Below are positions 1 to 7,944 of a DNA stretch of 64,000 nt, piece by piece. The notes under the pieces are model-generated. The model saw only the letters and a list, made by a program, of their open reading frames with translations, made no database searches and had not been told where the DNA came from. The position numbers and the translations under genes were made by a program. Position 1 is the first letter of the stretch. Every line of letters begins with the position of its first letter. Origin of the DNA: Erysipelotrichaceae bacterium (GTDB lineage Bacteria; Bacillota_I; Bacilli_A; Erysipelotrichales; Erysipelotrichaceae); assembly GCA_017454765.1 (NCBI GenBank), contig JAFTCJ010000007.1:1-64000 (forward strand). The letters run 5' to 3'.

Positions 1-54
1 AAATCATATCTGCCTGTTTTTTTTACCTGAATGAGCATTCTCTGAAATGAATCA

Positions 55-80
55 TATGATACTATTGAATTAACAAGGAG
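55..80 (+). promoter_or_regulatory. Probable promoter -10 and RBS of the first gene
   Basis: A TATGAT -10-like box lies at 55-60, with a weak -35 candidate (TGAGCA, 32-37) 17 bp upstream. An AAGGAG Shine-Dalgarno lies at 75-80, ten bases before the ATG at 91. Nothing else is visible in bases 1-54. The RBS is clear; the promoter is tentative. Confidence 0.4.
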
Positions 81-90
81 AAAACATAAT

Positions 91-2067
91 ATGAGCAAAT
101 ATGAGGTTTTTAGTCAGCCTTACAGGATCGGCAATGTTGAGATCAGAAATCGTTTTACTGTGATCCCAATGACCATGGGTGCACTGTCCTACGATGAGCA
201 AGGCGGTTTTTCCGACAATCTGATCAATTATTTTGAATTAAGAGCGAAAGGCGGTTTCGGTCTGATCATACCCGGAGCAGCTGCGACCGACTATCATGTC
301 GACCCTTATTCCGCATTAGGACCAAACGTCAATACCAACAAGCACTGGCAGGAGAGGGCAAAAGTGCTGACTGAAACCGTTCATAAACATGGGACAAAGA
401 TCTTCTGTCAGCTGACGATGGGTCTGGGAAGAAATTATCCGGGTCTGCCTGGGCCCAGTGAGAATCCGGTCTGGAGGAATCCGGATCAGAAATCACCCGA
501 ACTGACAAAGGAACAGATCCAGCAGAAGATCGCCGACATGATCGAAGGTGCTGCCGTCGCCAAGGAATGCGGTTATGACGGTGTTGAGATGCATGCGATG
601 CACTGGGGTTATCTGCTGGACCAGATGGGCATGGCTTTCTACAACCGCAGGGAAGATGAATACGGTGGAAGTCTGGAAAACAGACTGCGTGCAGCGAAAG
701 AACTGGTCGAAGGCATTCATGAGAGATGCGGCAGAGATTTCCCTGTCGGCATGCGTCTGGGTCTCAAGACCTATATCAGAGATTACGACAAGGCGACACT
801 GACCGGAGAAGAGGAAGTCGGCAGGACCCTGGAAGAGGGCGTTGAGATCGCAAAGCTTCTGGAATCTTACGGTTATGATTTCCTGGATACCGATACAGGT
901 ACTTATGATTCCTTCTATTATGCCTGCCCGCCGATGTACAATCCGCAGGGCTTTATGATCCCCTTGGCTGCCAAAGCAAAAGCAGTCGTGAAGATTCCGG
1001 TCATTGCCGGAGGCAGGATGCAGGACTATGATCTGGCAGCGGAAGCGATCGAAAAGGGCGAGATTGATGCGGTCGGTCTGGGAAGGCCATCACTTGCCGA
1101 TCCCGAATACCCGAATAAAGTCATCGCCGGAGAAACAGAGAAGATCAGACCCTGCATCGGCTGCAATATGGGCTGTTTCAGAAGATGTGTCGAGACAGGA
1201 GAACCGGTCTCCTGTGCCGTCAATCCGCAGGCAGCCAGGGAACTCGTCATGGGTCTCAAGCCGGGAGAGGGAGACAAGAAGATCGTTGTTGTCGGCGGCG
1301 GTATCGCCGGTATGGAAGCAGCCAGGACTTCAGCCTTGAGAGGCTATCGTGTCACTCTCTTTGAAAAGAGCGATCATCTCGGCGGCCACGTCGTGGAAGC
1401 CGGTGCCCACAGTTTCAAGTCGGAGATCGCAAAACTGAACGAATGGTACAAGAGAGAACTGAAGGATCTCGGTGTCAATGTGAAGCTTGATCATGAGCCT
1501 TGCATCAACTGCATCCGCAAACAGGAAGCAGATGCCGTGATACTGGCGACCGGAACCAACGAAGCACATCCCGATATTCCGGGTCTGGACAAGGCGCTTC
1601 CTTCTCTGGAAGCCATCAACCATCCGGAAAAGATCGGTGAAAGAGTCGTCATCGTCGGCGGCGGACTTGTCGGCTGTGAGATCGCTCTTGATGAAGCCAA
1701 CCACGGCAAGAATGTGACAGTGATCGAAGCACTGGATGATATCATGGCAGCCGGCGGTGCCGGAGCTCCTTATCCCAATAAGCAGATGATTAGTGATCTG
1801 TTCGAAAACAGGGGCGTCAGAGTATTCACCGACACGAAACTGGTGGAAGTCAACGACGAAGGCGCCGTTGCGCAGAAGGCTGACGGTACTAGGGAACTGT
1901 TCAAAGCCGACACGGTCATTGCCGCCATGGGCTTCCGTCCGGCTCCTAACCTCAAAGAGGAGTGGGCTGAACTGAACATTCCGATGTACGAGGTCGGTGA
2001 TGCGACCGGTGCCGGGACCATCATGAAGGCGATCTGGGATGCCTATGATGCAGCCAACAGCATTTAA
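91..2067 (+). CDS. Fe-S flavin NADH:flavin oxidoreductase, Old Yellow Enzyme family (enoate reductase / BaiCD type)
   Basis: This 658-residue protein has the two-part layout of 2,4-dienoyl-CoA reductase, enoate reductase and BaiCD-type enzymes. Residues 1-370 form an FMN-binding TIM barrel. A 4Fe-4S binding segment follows (C355, C358, C362 and C375, in CIGCNMGC ... SCAVNP). The C-terminal half has FAD and NAD(P)H Rossmann motifs (VVVGGGIAGMEAAR near 395 and VVIVGGGLVGCEIA near 523). Such enzymes reduce activated C=C bonds of unsaturated acids, enones or ketosteroids by passing hydride from NAD(P)H through FAD, Fe-S and FMN in the cytoplasm. The substrate cannot be read from sequence. It is a single gene with a good RBS and its own terminator. 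C366 is an extra cysteine inside the cluster loop. Confidence 0.9.
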   Translation: MSKYEVFSQPYRIGNVEIRNRFTVIPMTMGALSYDEQGGFSDNLINYFELRAKGGFGLIIPGAAATDYHVDPYSALGPNVNTNKHWQERAKVLTETVHKHGTKIFCQLTMGLGRNYPGLPGPSENPVWRNPDQKSPELTKEQIQQKIADMIEGAAVAKECGYDGVEMHAMHWGYLLDQMGMAFYNRREDEYGGSLENRLRAAKELVEGIHERCGRDFPVGMRLGLKTYIRDYDKATLTGEEEVGRTLEEGVEIAKLLESYGYDFLDTDTGTYDSFYYACPPMYNPQGFMIPLAAKAKAVVKIPVIAGGRMQDYDLAAEAIEKGEIDAVGLGRPSLADPEYPNKVIAGETEKIRPCIGCNMGCFRRCVETGEPVSCAVNPQAARELVMGLKPGEGDKKIVVVGGGIAGMEAARTSALRGYRVTLFEKSDHLGGHVVEAGAHSFKSEIAKLNEWYKRELKDLGVNVKLDHEPCINCIRKQEADAVILATGTNEAHPDIPGLDKALPSLEAINHPEKIGERVVIVGGGLVGCEIALDEANHGKNVTVIEALDDIMAAGGAGAPYPNKQMISDLFENRGVRVFTDTKLVEVNDEGAVAQKADGTRELFKADTVIAAMGFRPAPNLKEEWAELNIPMYEVGDATGAGTIMKAIWDAYDAANSI

Positions 2068-2078
2068 GTAAAAAACAT

Positions 2079-2114
2079 AAGACAGCTGTCCTGTTACAGG
2101 GCGGCTGTCTTTTT
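2079..2114 (+). terminator. Rho-independent terminator
   Basis: A long stem (GACAGC...GCTGTC, continued inward with wobble pairs around a TTA loop) is followed by a five-T run. It closes the transcript of the oxidoreductase. Confidence 0.8.
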
Positions 2115-2139
2115 CAATGCGCAGATTCCTGTCGGGGCT

Positions 2140-2148
2140 TGTTATAAT
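2140..2148 (+). promoter_or_regulatory. Extended -10 promoter placing +1 at or near a start codon
   Basis: TGTTATAAT is an extended -10 (TGn plus TATAAT at 2143-2148). It ends 8 nt before the ATG at 2157, and no Shine-Dalgarno lies between. Transcription would begin at or within a few bases of the ATG, so the mRNA is predicted to be leaderless. No good -35 is visible, as expected for extended -10 promoters. Confidence 0.6.
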
Positions 2149-2156
2149 TGGTTTAT

Positions 2157-3581
2157 ATGGAAAAGCAGCGTCTGAAGATATCTTTGCATCAGGTGATCAT
2201 CCTGATACTGATGAGCCTTCTGATCGGCTATCTTTTTTTACGGCCTTCGATCCGTTTCACGGAAGAAAGACCGATACTGGAAAGAGGCTTTGTCTATCCG
2301 GCAAAGAACTTCATTCTGGATTCCAGGGGTGAAGTCACACCGGAAGAAGAGGAACTGTATACGGAAATACCCGGAGAGTATTCTTTTCATTATGTCGTAA
2401 AGCGCTGGATCTTTGAACGGGACATCTCTTTCGCCTATGAGGTGCAGGATACCATCCCGCCTCAGATCTCTTTTAAAGAAACGACAGTGATGAAGGATCC
2501 CGATGAGGAATATGCGGATGAACAGATCAGAGACAACGTCAGCATCGATGAGGGACGTTTTGAATATGAGACCGATTATGACAGTTCCTTCCCGGGCATC
2601 TACAGCGTCAATGTTACGGCCAGAGACGATTACGGAAACGAATCGTCTGCTTCCTATAATGTCGTAGTCAAAGATACCGAGGCACCGATGATCCTGGCCG
2701 GAGGATATGGAAAAAAGATAAAGGTCAACAGCCGTTTCAATATCCTGGATATCATCGCCTTCGGCGACAATGCCGATGCGGATGTGAAGCTTTCTGTGGA
2801 AGGAGAAGTCAACACCGCAAAGACCGGCAGGTATCCTCTGGATATCACGCTGGAAGATGATTCCGGAAATCAGACGAAGTGGGATATCGTTGTGGAAGTC
2901 GTTTCCCGTCTGCCGGATGAGGAAGATGAGGACGATGAATACTATTATCCGTTTGAAGATATGCTGAAGGAATTTGAAGGAGAAAACAAAAGATTCGGTA
3001 TCGATGTTTCCACCTGGCAGGGAGAGATCGATTATGAAGCCGTGAAGAAAGCGGGCTGTGAGTTCGTGATCATGCGGATCGGTTATTCCCATCAGGGGAA
3101 GTTCAAAGTCGACAGCGAATTTGAACGCAACATCACGGAAGCAAAGAAAGCAGGATTATTGACAGGGATCTATCTGTTTACTTATGACAGCAGTGAAGAG
3201 GAACTTTTATCCACCCTGGATCAGATGTTTGAAGTACTTGGTGAAAACAAAGTCGATCTCCCGATCGTCTTTGACTGGGAGGACTTCCTCTGGTTCAACG
3301 AATACGGCATGAGTTTCAAAGATCTCAATCATCTTTACGACGTGTTTGAGGAAGAAGTGAATAACAGAGGTTATGAAGCGATGCTGTATGGAAGCAAGTA
3401 TTATCTCGACAGTATCTGGAAGCACAACGACAGAAGAAAGATCTGGCTGGCCCAGTATACGGATGAGCCGACTTTTGAGGAACCTTTCCTGGTATGGCAA
3501 TTGAGCGATCACGGACAGATCGATGGGATCGACGGCCATGTGGATTTCGATATCTGGTACCTCGAGGAGGATCCCTCATGA
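2157..3581 (+). CDS. Membrane-anchored GH25 lysozyme with Ig-like domains
   Basis: This 474-residue protein is predicted to cleave the MurNAc-GlcNAc bond of peptidoglycan outside the cell. An N-terminal hydrophobic anchor covers about residues 8-28. Ig-like DUF5011-style repeats cover about 90-260 (sequences such as DTIPPQISF, DYGNESSASYNVVVKD, DTEAPMI). An acidic linker follows, then a GH25 domain from about 280 to the end. GH25 hallmarks are DVSTWQG (D283), FVIMRIGYS and FDWED (D373, E375 as the acid pair). The ATG at 2157 is preferred over a TTG at 2148, because the -10 box covers the upstream codon. The last bases overlap the next gene (ATGA), so the two are probably co-translated. A role in wall remodelling is inferred. 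Confidence 0.85.
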   Translation: MEKQRLKISLHQVIILILMSLLIGYLFLRPSIRFTEERPILERGFVYPAKNFILDSRGEVTPEEEELYTEIPGEYSFHYVVKRWIFERDISFAYEVQDTIPPQISFKETTVMKDPDEEYADEQIRDNVSIDEGRFEYETDYDSSFPGIYSVNVTARDDYGNESSASYNVVVKDTEAPMILAGGYGKKIKVNSRFNILDIIAFGDNADADVKLSVEGEVNTAKTGRYPLDITLEDDSGNQTKWDIVVEVVSRLPDEEDEDDEYYYPFEDMLKEFEGENKRFGIDVSTWQGEIDYEAVKKAGCEFVIMRIGYSHQGKFKVDSEFERNITEAKKAGLLTGIYLFTYDSSEEELLSTLDQMFEVLGENKVDLPIVFDWEDFLWFNEYGMSFKDLNHLYDVFEEEVNNRGYEAMLYGSKYYLDSIWKHNDRRKIWLAQYTDEPTFEEPFLVWQLSDHGQIDGIDGHVDFDIWYLEEDPS

Positions 3582-4324
3582 GTCTTTATGCGATCGGTGA
3601 CCTTCATCTTCATTTCGGTGTGAAGATCAAATCACAGATACAGCTCTATGATCCTCTGTGGAAGGATCATGAAGAAAAGTTCATGAACTACTGCAAGGAA
3701 GTGATCAGCGATGAGGACACGCTTGTTCTGGTGGGAGATCACAGCTGGGGAAAGAACCTGGAAGAGTGTGAGAAGGACTTTGACTATATCAGGAGTCTGC
3801 CGGGCAGAAAGATCCTGACCAGAGGCAATCACGACATGTTCTGGGATGCGAAGAAAACAAAGAAGCTGAACGAGCGTTTTCAGCCGGAACTGAATTTCCT
3901 GCAGGACGCTTATGAAGTATACGGTGATTATGCGCTGATCGCGACAAAGGGTTATGCCTTTGAAGGTCCGTATTATCTTAACTGCAAGGGAGAGATCATC
4001 GGCTGGGATGAAGAGAAGGAAGAACACGCAAAGAAGCTGGTCGAAAGAGAGGCCCAGCGACTTTACAAGTCCTTTGAAGCAGCGAAAGCGGATGGTTATG
4101 AAAAATTTATCCTCTTCCTGCATTATCCTCCGACCAACATCATGGAAAGCGACAGTGTCTTTACCCAGATCGCCGAGACATATGATGTGAAGCAGGTGAT
4201 CTATGCCCACTGTCACGGACAGCGGCGTTTCCACGATTCCATTGAAGGCAAATACAACGGCCGGACTTACCATCTGGTCTCCGGAGATTATCTGAAATGG
4301 ATCCCGATGAAGATCCTGGACTGA
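3578..4324 (+). CDS. Calcineurin-like metallophosphoesterase
   Basis: This 248-residue cytoplasmic protein has the ordered metal-binding motifs of the metallophosphoesterase fold: GDLHLHFG (D8, H10), VGDHSWG, RGNHDMFWD, a later LHYPP and a final YAHCHG. These bind two divalent metals and hydrolyse phosphomonoesters or diesters; the substrate is unknown. The start is the ATG of an ATGA overlap with the lysozyme stop, preceded by GAGGAGG inside the lysozyme gene. A longer reading frame extends upstream but only out of frame across the lysozyme gene. Coupling to a wall hydrolase is suggestive but not proof of a shared role. Confidence 0.85.
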   Translation: MSLYAIGDLHLHFGVKIKSQIQLYDPLWKDHEEKFMNYCKEVISDEDTLVLVGDHSWGKNLEECEKDFDYIRSLPGRKILTRGNHDMFWDAKKTKKLNERFQPELNFLQDAYEVYGDYALIATKGYAFEGPYYLNCKGEIIGWDEEKEEHAKKLVEREAQRLYKSFEAAKADGYEKFILFLHYPPTNIMESDSVFTQIAETYDVKQVIYAHCHGQRRFHDSIEGKYNGRTYHLVSGDYLKWIPMKILD

Positions 4325-4333
4325 TTCCGGTTG

Positions 4334-4339
4334 TATAAT
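4334..4339 (+). promoter_or_regulatory. TATAAT -10 box, very short leader
   Basis: TATAAT ends 17 nt before the ATG at 4357. The predicted leader is about 10 nt and contains no Shine-Dalgarno sequence. Confidence 0.5.
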
Positions 4340-4356
4340 GAAATCATAAATCTGTC

Positions 4357-5232
4357 ATGAAAAAATATATCCTTCCGTTTATATCGGTATGTTTCATCGT
4401 TCTTTCCCTGTTCGTGTTGAAGAACCTTTTCCTTACGGGATTGAAGAGCGATCCTGCCGCCGAGCAGATCATGAACGAGACGGTCACAGAGGAAAAGAAA
4501 GAAGAAACAGACCAGGAGAAAAAGGAAGAGACAAAAGAGGAAGAGAAAGAAGAGACTGTTACGGAGAACAGTTCTCAGGCGGTATCTGCCGATCTGCAGG
4601 AAGCAGGGCAGCAGAGATACAGGATGCTGGACTTTGACAGAAGACTGATACTTGGTGTCGGCGAACAGGATCAGTACGTCTGCAGCATCTTCACGCTGGC
4701 CTATGCCAGAGCGATCCTGGACAGTGACTACAAATCCGATCCGTATGATTATTATGACGGAGACGGTGCCGTATGGCGCTGGGCGGGATATGAAGATATT
4801 GCCGGGAATGACTCTTTGGAGAAAGTTCTGAAGAAAGCCTACGACGAGATCACGAAGGGAAGACCGGTCATCTTCTTTGTCAGCGATGTCTATGCCTACA
4901 CGGCCGGTGAGGTCAAGGAATCAAGACAGTCGGGAGACCATTATGTCCTGCTGATCGGTTATAAGGAAAATGCTGATAGCAGCAATCTGAAACCGTCCGA
5001 TTTCTATGCGGCCGATCCGACATCCGGATACCGCGGCAGCAAGGATGCCGATATCCCCTGGGTCGATCTGACGGATGAGGCACCGGGACTGGTATCGGGA
5101 GAATATGCCTTATATGCACCGACAGATCCCGACAAGCATGTCAGTACCTGCATCGCTTATGCCGATACAAGTGAATGGGATGCGGAACTGACTAACGAGA
5201 TCAGACCGAATTACATCAACAGTCCGCAGTGA
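4357..5232 (+). CDS. Exported C39-like cysteine protease
   Basis: The 291-residue product starts with a signal or anchor segment (residues 3-22). A highly charged Glu/Lys linker follows (about 33-70), then a papain-fold domain of the C39-like (peptidase_C39_2) type. Candidate catalytic residues are Q105 and C109 (in QDQYVCSIF), H195 (DHYVLLIGY) and D220 (AADPTSG), in the family's order. Such proteins act at or outside the membrane on peptides or peptide bridges. It follows the lysozyme and phosphoesterase genes by 32 bp but has its own TATAAT box. A wall-related role is an inference from this neighbourhood. Confidence 0.75.
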   Translation: MKKYILPFISVCFIVLSLFVLKNLFLTGLKSDPAAEQIMNETVTEEKKEETDQEKKEETKEEEKEETVTENSSQAVSADLQEAGQQRYRMLDFDRRLILGVGEQDQYVCSIFTLAYARAILDSDYKSDPYDYYDGDGAVWRWAGYEDIAGNDSLEKVLKKAYDEITKGRPVIFFVSDVYAYTAGEVKESRQSGDHYVLLIGYKENADSSNLKPSDFYAADPTSGYRGSKDADIPWVDLTDEAPGLVSGEYALYAPTDPDKHVSTCIAYADTSEWDAELTNEIRPNYINSPQ

Positions 5233-5310
5233 TGCGGATTTTTATTTCAAAAGCATTACAAAAGACAGTTTGGGTCAGAAATGATAGGATGAAGACGGGA
5301 GGAACAAGTA

Positions 5311-5832
5311 ATGAAAACAGAAGCTTTGGAAGTATTGAAAAACAGAAGAGCGATCCGCAGATACAAGAGCGAACAGGTCAGCAGAGAAGAGCTGGAAGCC
5401 GTACTGGAAGCAGGTACTTATGCACCGACGGGTGTGGGGACACAGGGCGTTCAGATCATTGCCGTGCAGTCTCCCGAATATCTTGCCAGAGTGAAAGCCC
5501 TGAATGCTTCAGTGCTGGGCAGAGACGGTGATCCTTATTACGGTGCACCGACTATCATCCTGGTTCTGGAGACGGAAGAATGCAAGACACACACGCTGGA
5601 CGGTGCTGCGGCATGTACGAACATGCTCAACGCAGCTTATGCAGCAGGCTTGGGTTCCTGCTGGATCCACAGGTGCAGAGAGATGTTTGAGTCTGAAGAA
5701 GGCAAGCGGCTGCTGAAGGAATGGGGCCTGTCAGAGAATATGACCGGTGTTGCTTCGCTGGCTCTGGGCTATGCAGATTGTGAACAGCCGAAGCCGAAAC
5801 CGCGCAGAGAAGGTTACGCAATCATCGTCTGA
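5311..5832 (+). CDS. Nitroreductase family flavoprotein
   Basis: This 173-residue protein fits the FMN-dependent nitroreductase fold. The N-terminus carries the family's ILKNRRAIRRY-like phosphate-binding segment (KNRRAIRRYK, residues 10-19). APTGVGTQ (about 38-45) matches the usual APSAxNxQ flavin loop, and GLGSCWIHR (about 111-119) is the usual GLGS(C)WI motif. It would reduce nitro compounds, quinones or other acceptors with NAD(P)H as a cytoplasmic homodimer. The gene has a clear GGGAGGA RBS and stands alone before a strong terminator. Confidence 0.85.
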   Translation: MKTEALEVLKNRRAIRRYKSEQVSREELEAVLEAGTYAPTGVGTQGVQIIAVQSPEYLARVKALNASVLGRDGDPYYGAPTIILVLETEECKTHTLDGAAACTNMLNAAYAAGLGSCWIHRCREMFESEEGKRLLKEWGLSENMTGVASLALGYADCEQPKPKPRREGYAIIV

Positions 5833-5864
5833 ACACAGCATTCATTGAATTTGTAAACTTATTT

Positions 5865-5896
5865 AACAGGTATCACAAGCTGATACCTGTTTTCTT
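5865..5896 (+). terminator. Rho-independent terminator
   Basis: AACAGGTATCA and TGATACCTGTT form an 11-bp stem around CAAGC, followed by a T-rich tract. It closes the nitroreductase transcript, and its end lies against the stop codon of the minus-strand gene at 5898. Confidence 0.8.
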
Positions 5897-5897
5897 C

Positions 5898-6140
5898 TTA
5901 TGAAGTCTTTTTCATGTAACGGTAGAGGAAGTAGACCATTGCCGCCTCTCCGTACATTGAGATGTAGAACATCAGGCTGAGTTTCTTATCGCCTGAAGGA
6001 TCCTTCCCCAGAAAGATACCCAGCATCGTGAATGCCAGCATCAGGAAGCTGCTGGCAGCAAACAAAAAGAAGTAGAAAACAGATCTGATATTCGAACAGG
6101 CGGACCATGACGGTCCGCTTTTTTTGTTTTCAAACTTCAA
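5898..6140 (-). CDS. Small two-helix membrane protein, unknown function
   Basis: The 80-codon frame encodes two hydrophobic helices (about residues 20-45 and 56-72) with a charged loop (GKDPSGDKK) between. Codon use is normal for this genome. No family is recognised. The only available start is a TTG at 6140; a TACTAT box on the same strand ends 5 nt before it, so it may be leaderless. A perfect hairpin with a T-run on the opposite strand (6100-6125) lies inside the first 15 codons, which is odd for a coding start. The true start, and even the reality of the first 20 residues, is uncertain. Confidence 0.45.
   Translation of the reverse strand: MKFENKKSGPSWSACSNIRSVFYFFLFAASSFLMLAFTMLGIFLGKDPSGDKKLSLMFYISMYGEAAMVYFLYRYMKKTS
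6100..6125 (+). terminator. Terminator-like hairpin reading on the plus strand
   Basis: GCGGACC and GGTCCGC form a 7-bp stem around ATGAC, followed by seven T. It would stop plus-strand transcription, yet no plus-strand gene lies between it and the terminator at 5865-5896. It falls within the 5' end of the minus-strand gene. Confidence 0.6.
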
Positions 6141-6181
6141 AAATGATAGTATGATGGGATGTGAATTATTGAGAAAACAGG

Positions 6182-6595
6182 ATGAAGAAGTTATTGACTG
6201 TATTACTGCTTATGATCCTCTCGATGGGGCTTTGCGCGTGCTCTGCCATTTCAGGAAACCTGCAGAAAGAAAACGAAGAACCGGAAATTGCTGAACCGGA
6301 ATACTACGGCACGTGGAGACTTGTCGGACTTAAAGATCTGACAGGAGAATATGACGACATCCTCATGGAACAGGTCCTGGAAGACATGAGGGAGAAAGGT
6401 GCGGATTTCATCGTGCATATCGCTGATGAAAGTTTTATCAGCTACGGCGAAGCAAAAGAAGCGCTGATCTTTGATTTTGAAAAGATGATCGTGACCGATG
6501 AATCCGGACAGTCTTCATCGTTTACTTACGAAGACGGACAGATCGCTTTCGATATCTCAGACAAGTATCACTGCATTTTTGAGAAAGAAGAATAA
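6182..6595 (+). CDS. Small lipoprotein, unknown function
   Basis: The 137-residue product has a lipoprotein signal peptide with lipobox LCAC (lipidated C20), so it should be tethered to the outer face of the membrane. The remaining 115 residues contain a GTWRLVGLKD-type strand and an acidic C-terminus, like the small beta-barrel lipoproteins common in Bacillota. No named family is assigned. A TATGAT box lies at 6150-6155; the RBS is weak. Confidence 0.65.
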   Translation: MKKLLTVLLLMILSMGLCACSAISGNLQKENEEPEIAEPEYYGTWRLVGLKDLTGEYDDILMEQVLEDMREKGADFIVHIADESFISYGEAKEALIFDFEKMIVTDESGQSSSFTYEDGQIAFDISDKYHCIFEKEE

Positions 6596-6672
6596 AACGA
6601 ATCCTTAATCACATATGAATGAAATATGCCCGGTGTGGCCGGGTTTTCTTTTTAATAAACAGTATAAAACAG

Positions 6673-6701
6673 TTGACAACAGTTATATACTGTTATACAC
6701 T
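6673..6701 (+). promoter_or_regulatory. Promoter of the GntR-ABC operon
   Basis: A consensus -35 TTGACA (6673-6678) is followed after 17 bp by TACACT (6696-6701, 4 of 6 matches). Start of transcription would fall near 6708, giving a short leader with a GAGGT RBS before the ATG at 6720. Confidence 0.6.
6678..6694. promoter_or_regulatory. Inverted-repeat operator in the promoter spacer
   Basis: AACAGT and ACTGTT form a perfect 6-5-6 inverted repeat that fills the spacer between -35 and -10. Further AACAGT and ACTGTT half-sites occur at 6668 and 6699, so half-sites recur about every 10-11 bp. This is most likely the site where the GntR protein encoded just downstream represses its own operon. 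Confidence 0.7.
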
Positions 6702-6719
6702 GTTTGTGAGGTAAATAAT

Positions 6720-7106
6720 ATGCGCATTATTATTAACAACAACTCAATGGTCCCCATCTATGAACAGGTCGTGTCCCAGATCAAGGATCAGATCATCACC
6801 GGACAGCTGAAAGACGGGGAAGCCCTGCCTTCGGTCAGAGCAATGGCTGCGGAACTCAGGATCAGTTCCCTGACAGTCAAGAAAGCTTATGATTATCTGG
6901 AAGCGGAAGGTTTTGTGACGACAGTGCACGGAAAAGGAACTTTCGTGAATGCGGCAGACAGACAGGTCGCTGCAGAAGCCAGAAGGAAGGCGGTAGAGGA
7001 TGATCTCTCTCTTGTGATCGGAAAGGCGGTCTCGGCCGGTCTGGACAAAGACGAGATCAGAGAGATCGTAGAGATTTTACTGGAGGATTCCTATGGTAGT
7101 AATTGA
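6720..7106 (+). CDS. GntR family regulator, YtrA subfamily
   Basis: This 128-residue DNA-binding protein has a GntR winged helix at its N-terminus (PIYEQVVSQIKDQIITGQL, LPSVRAMAAEL, VKKAYDYLEAEGFV, GKGTFV) and only a short helical tail of about 45 residues. That is the YtrA layout. YtrA proteins usually repress ABC transporter genes in the same operon, which is the arrangement here: it overlaps the ATPase gene by 14 bp. The start at 6720 is chosen for the GAGGT RBS and because the family begins with an IPIYEQ-like strand. The inverted repeat in its promoter is the likely operator. The effector is unknown. Confidence 0.9.
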   Translation: MRIIINNNSMVPIYEQVVSQIKDQIITGQLKDGEALPSVRAMAAELRISSLTVKKAYDYLEAEGFVTTVHGKGTFVNAADRQVAAEARRKAVEDDLSLVIGKAVSAGLDKDEIREIVEILLEDSYGSN

Positions 7107-7944
7107 AAATCTGATAAAAAAATATCCGGATTTCTCGCTGAATATTTCCCTGGATATTCCGGAGGGAAGAGTGAGCGGTCTGGTTGGAAGAAACGGTGCC
7201 GGAAAAAGCACGACGATTAAGGCGATGCTGGGACTGATCAGACCGGAGTCGGGATCGGTCAGGATATTCGGAAAGGACGCAGCTTCATTAAGTGTCATGG
7301 ATAAAGAGACGATTGGTGTTGCTTTATCGGATTCTGGTTTCAGCAATTATCTGACAGTCAAAAGCATCAGAAAGATACTGAAGGATATGTATTCTTCGTT
7401 TGATGAAGTCTTCTTTGATCGGCTGTGCAGGGATCTTGAACTCCCTATGGATAAGCCGCTCAAGGATTTCTCAACAGGAATGAAAGCGAAACTGAGAGTC
7501 ATTGCGGCGATCACCCATAAGGCGAAACTGCTGATCATGGATGAGCCGACATCGGGTCTGGATGTGGAAGCCAGGAACGAGGTACTCGATATCCTGAGAA
7601 ATTATCTGGCGGAAAACGAAGACTGTTCGATCCTGATCTCATCGCACATCTCATCGGATCTGGAGAATCTGTGTGATGACATCTGGCTGATCAACGACGG
7701 CAAACTGATCCTGCATGAGGAAACAGACAGTCTGCTGGACCGTTACGGTGTACTTAAGGTCTCTGAAGAAGAATATGAAAAACTGGATCAGAGTCACATC
7801 CTTGCCGGCAGGAAAGAAAAATACGGCTGGCGTCTCTTTACCGGCGAGAAGCAGTATTATACGGAGAATTATCCGGAGATCGTTATCGAAAACGGATCGA
7901 TCGATGATCTGATCCTGATCATGGCAGGAGGAGTGAAAAAATGA
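7093..7944 (+). CDS. ABC transporter ATP-binding protein (YtrB-like)
   Basis: This 283-residue ATPase has Walker A GRNGAGKST (about 33-41), a degenerate signature DFSTGMKAKL (near 128) and Walker B LLIMDEPTSGLD (near 148). The C-terminal extension beyond residue 215 is typical of exporters that pair with an ABC-2 permease. It would power the permease encoded next. Its start lies inside the GntR gene (14-bp overlap) and its stop overlaps the permease start, so the three proteins should be made together. The substrate is unknown; YtrA-controlled exporters often answer cell-wall stress or antimicrobials. Confidence 0.9.
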   Translation: MVVIENLIKKYPDFSLNISLDIPEGRVSGLVGRNGAGKSTTIKAMLGLIRPESGSVRIFGKDAASLSVMDKETIGVALSDSGFSNYLTVKSIRKILKDMYSSFDEVFFDRLCRDLELPMDKPLKDFSTGMKAKLRVIAAITHKAKLLIMDEPTSGLDVEARNEVLDILRNYLAENEDCSILISSHISSDLENLCDDIWLINDGKLILHEETDSLLDRYGVLKVSEEEYEKLDQSHILAGRKEKYGWRLFTGEKQYYTENYPEIVIENGSIDDLILIMAGGVKK

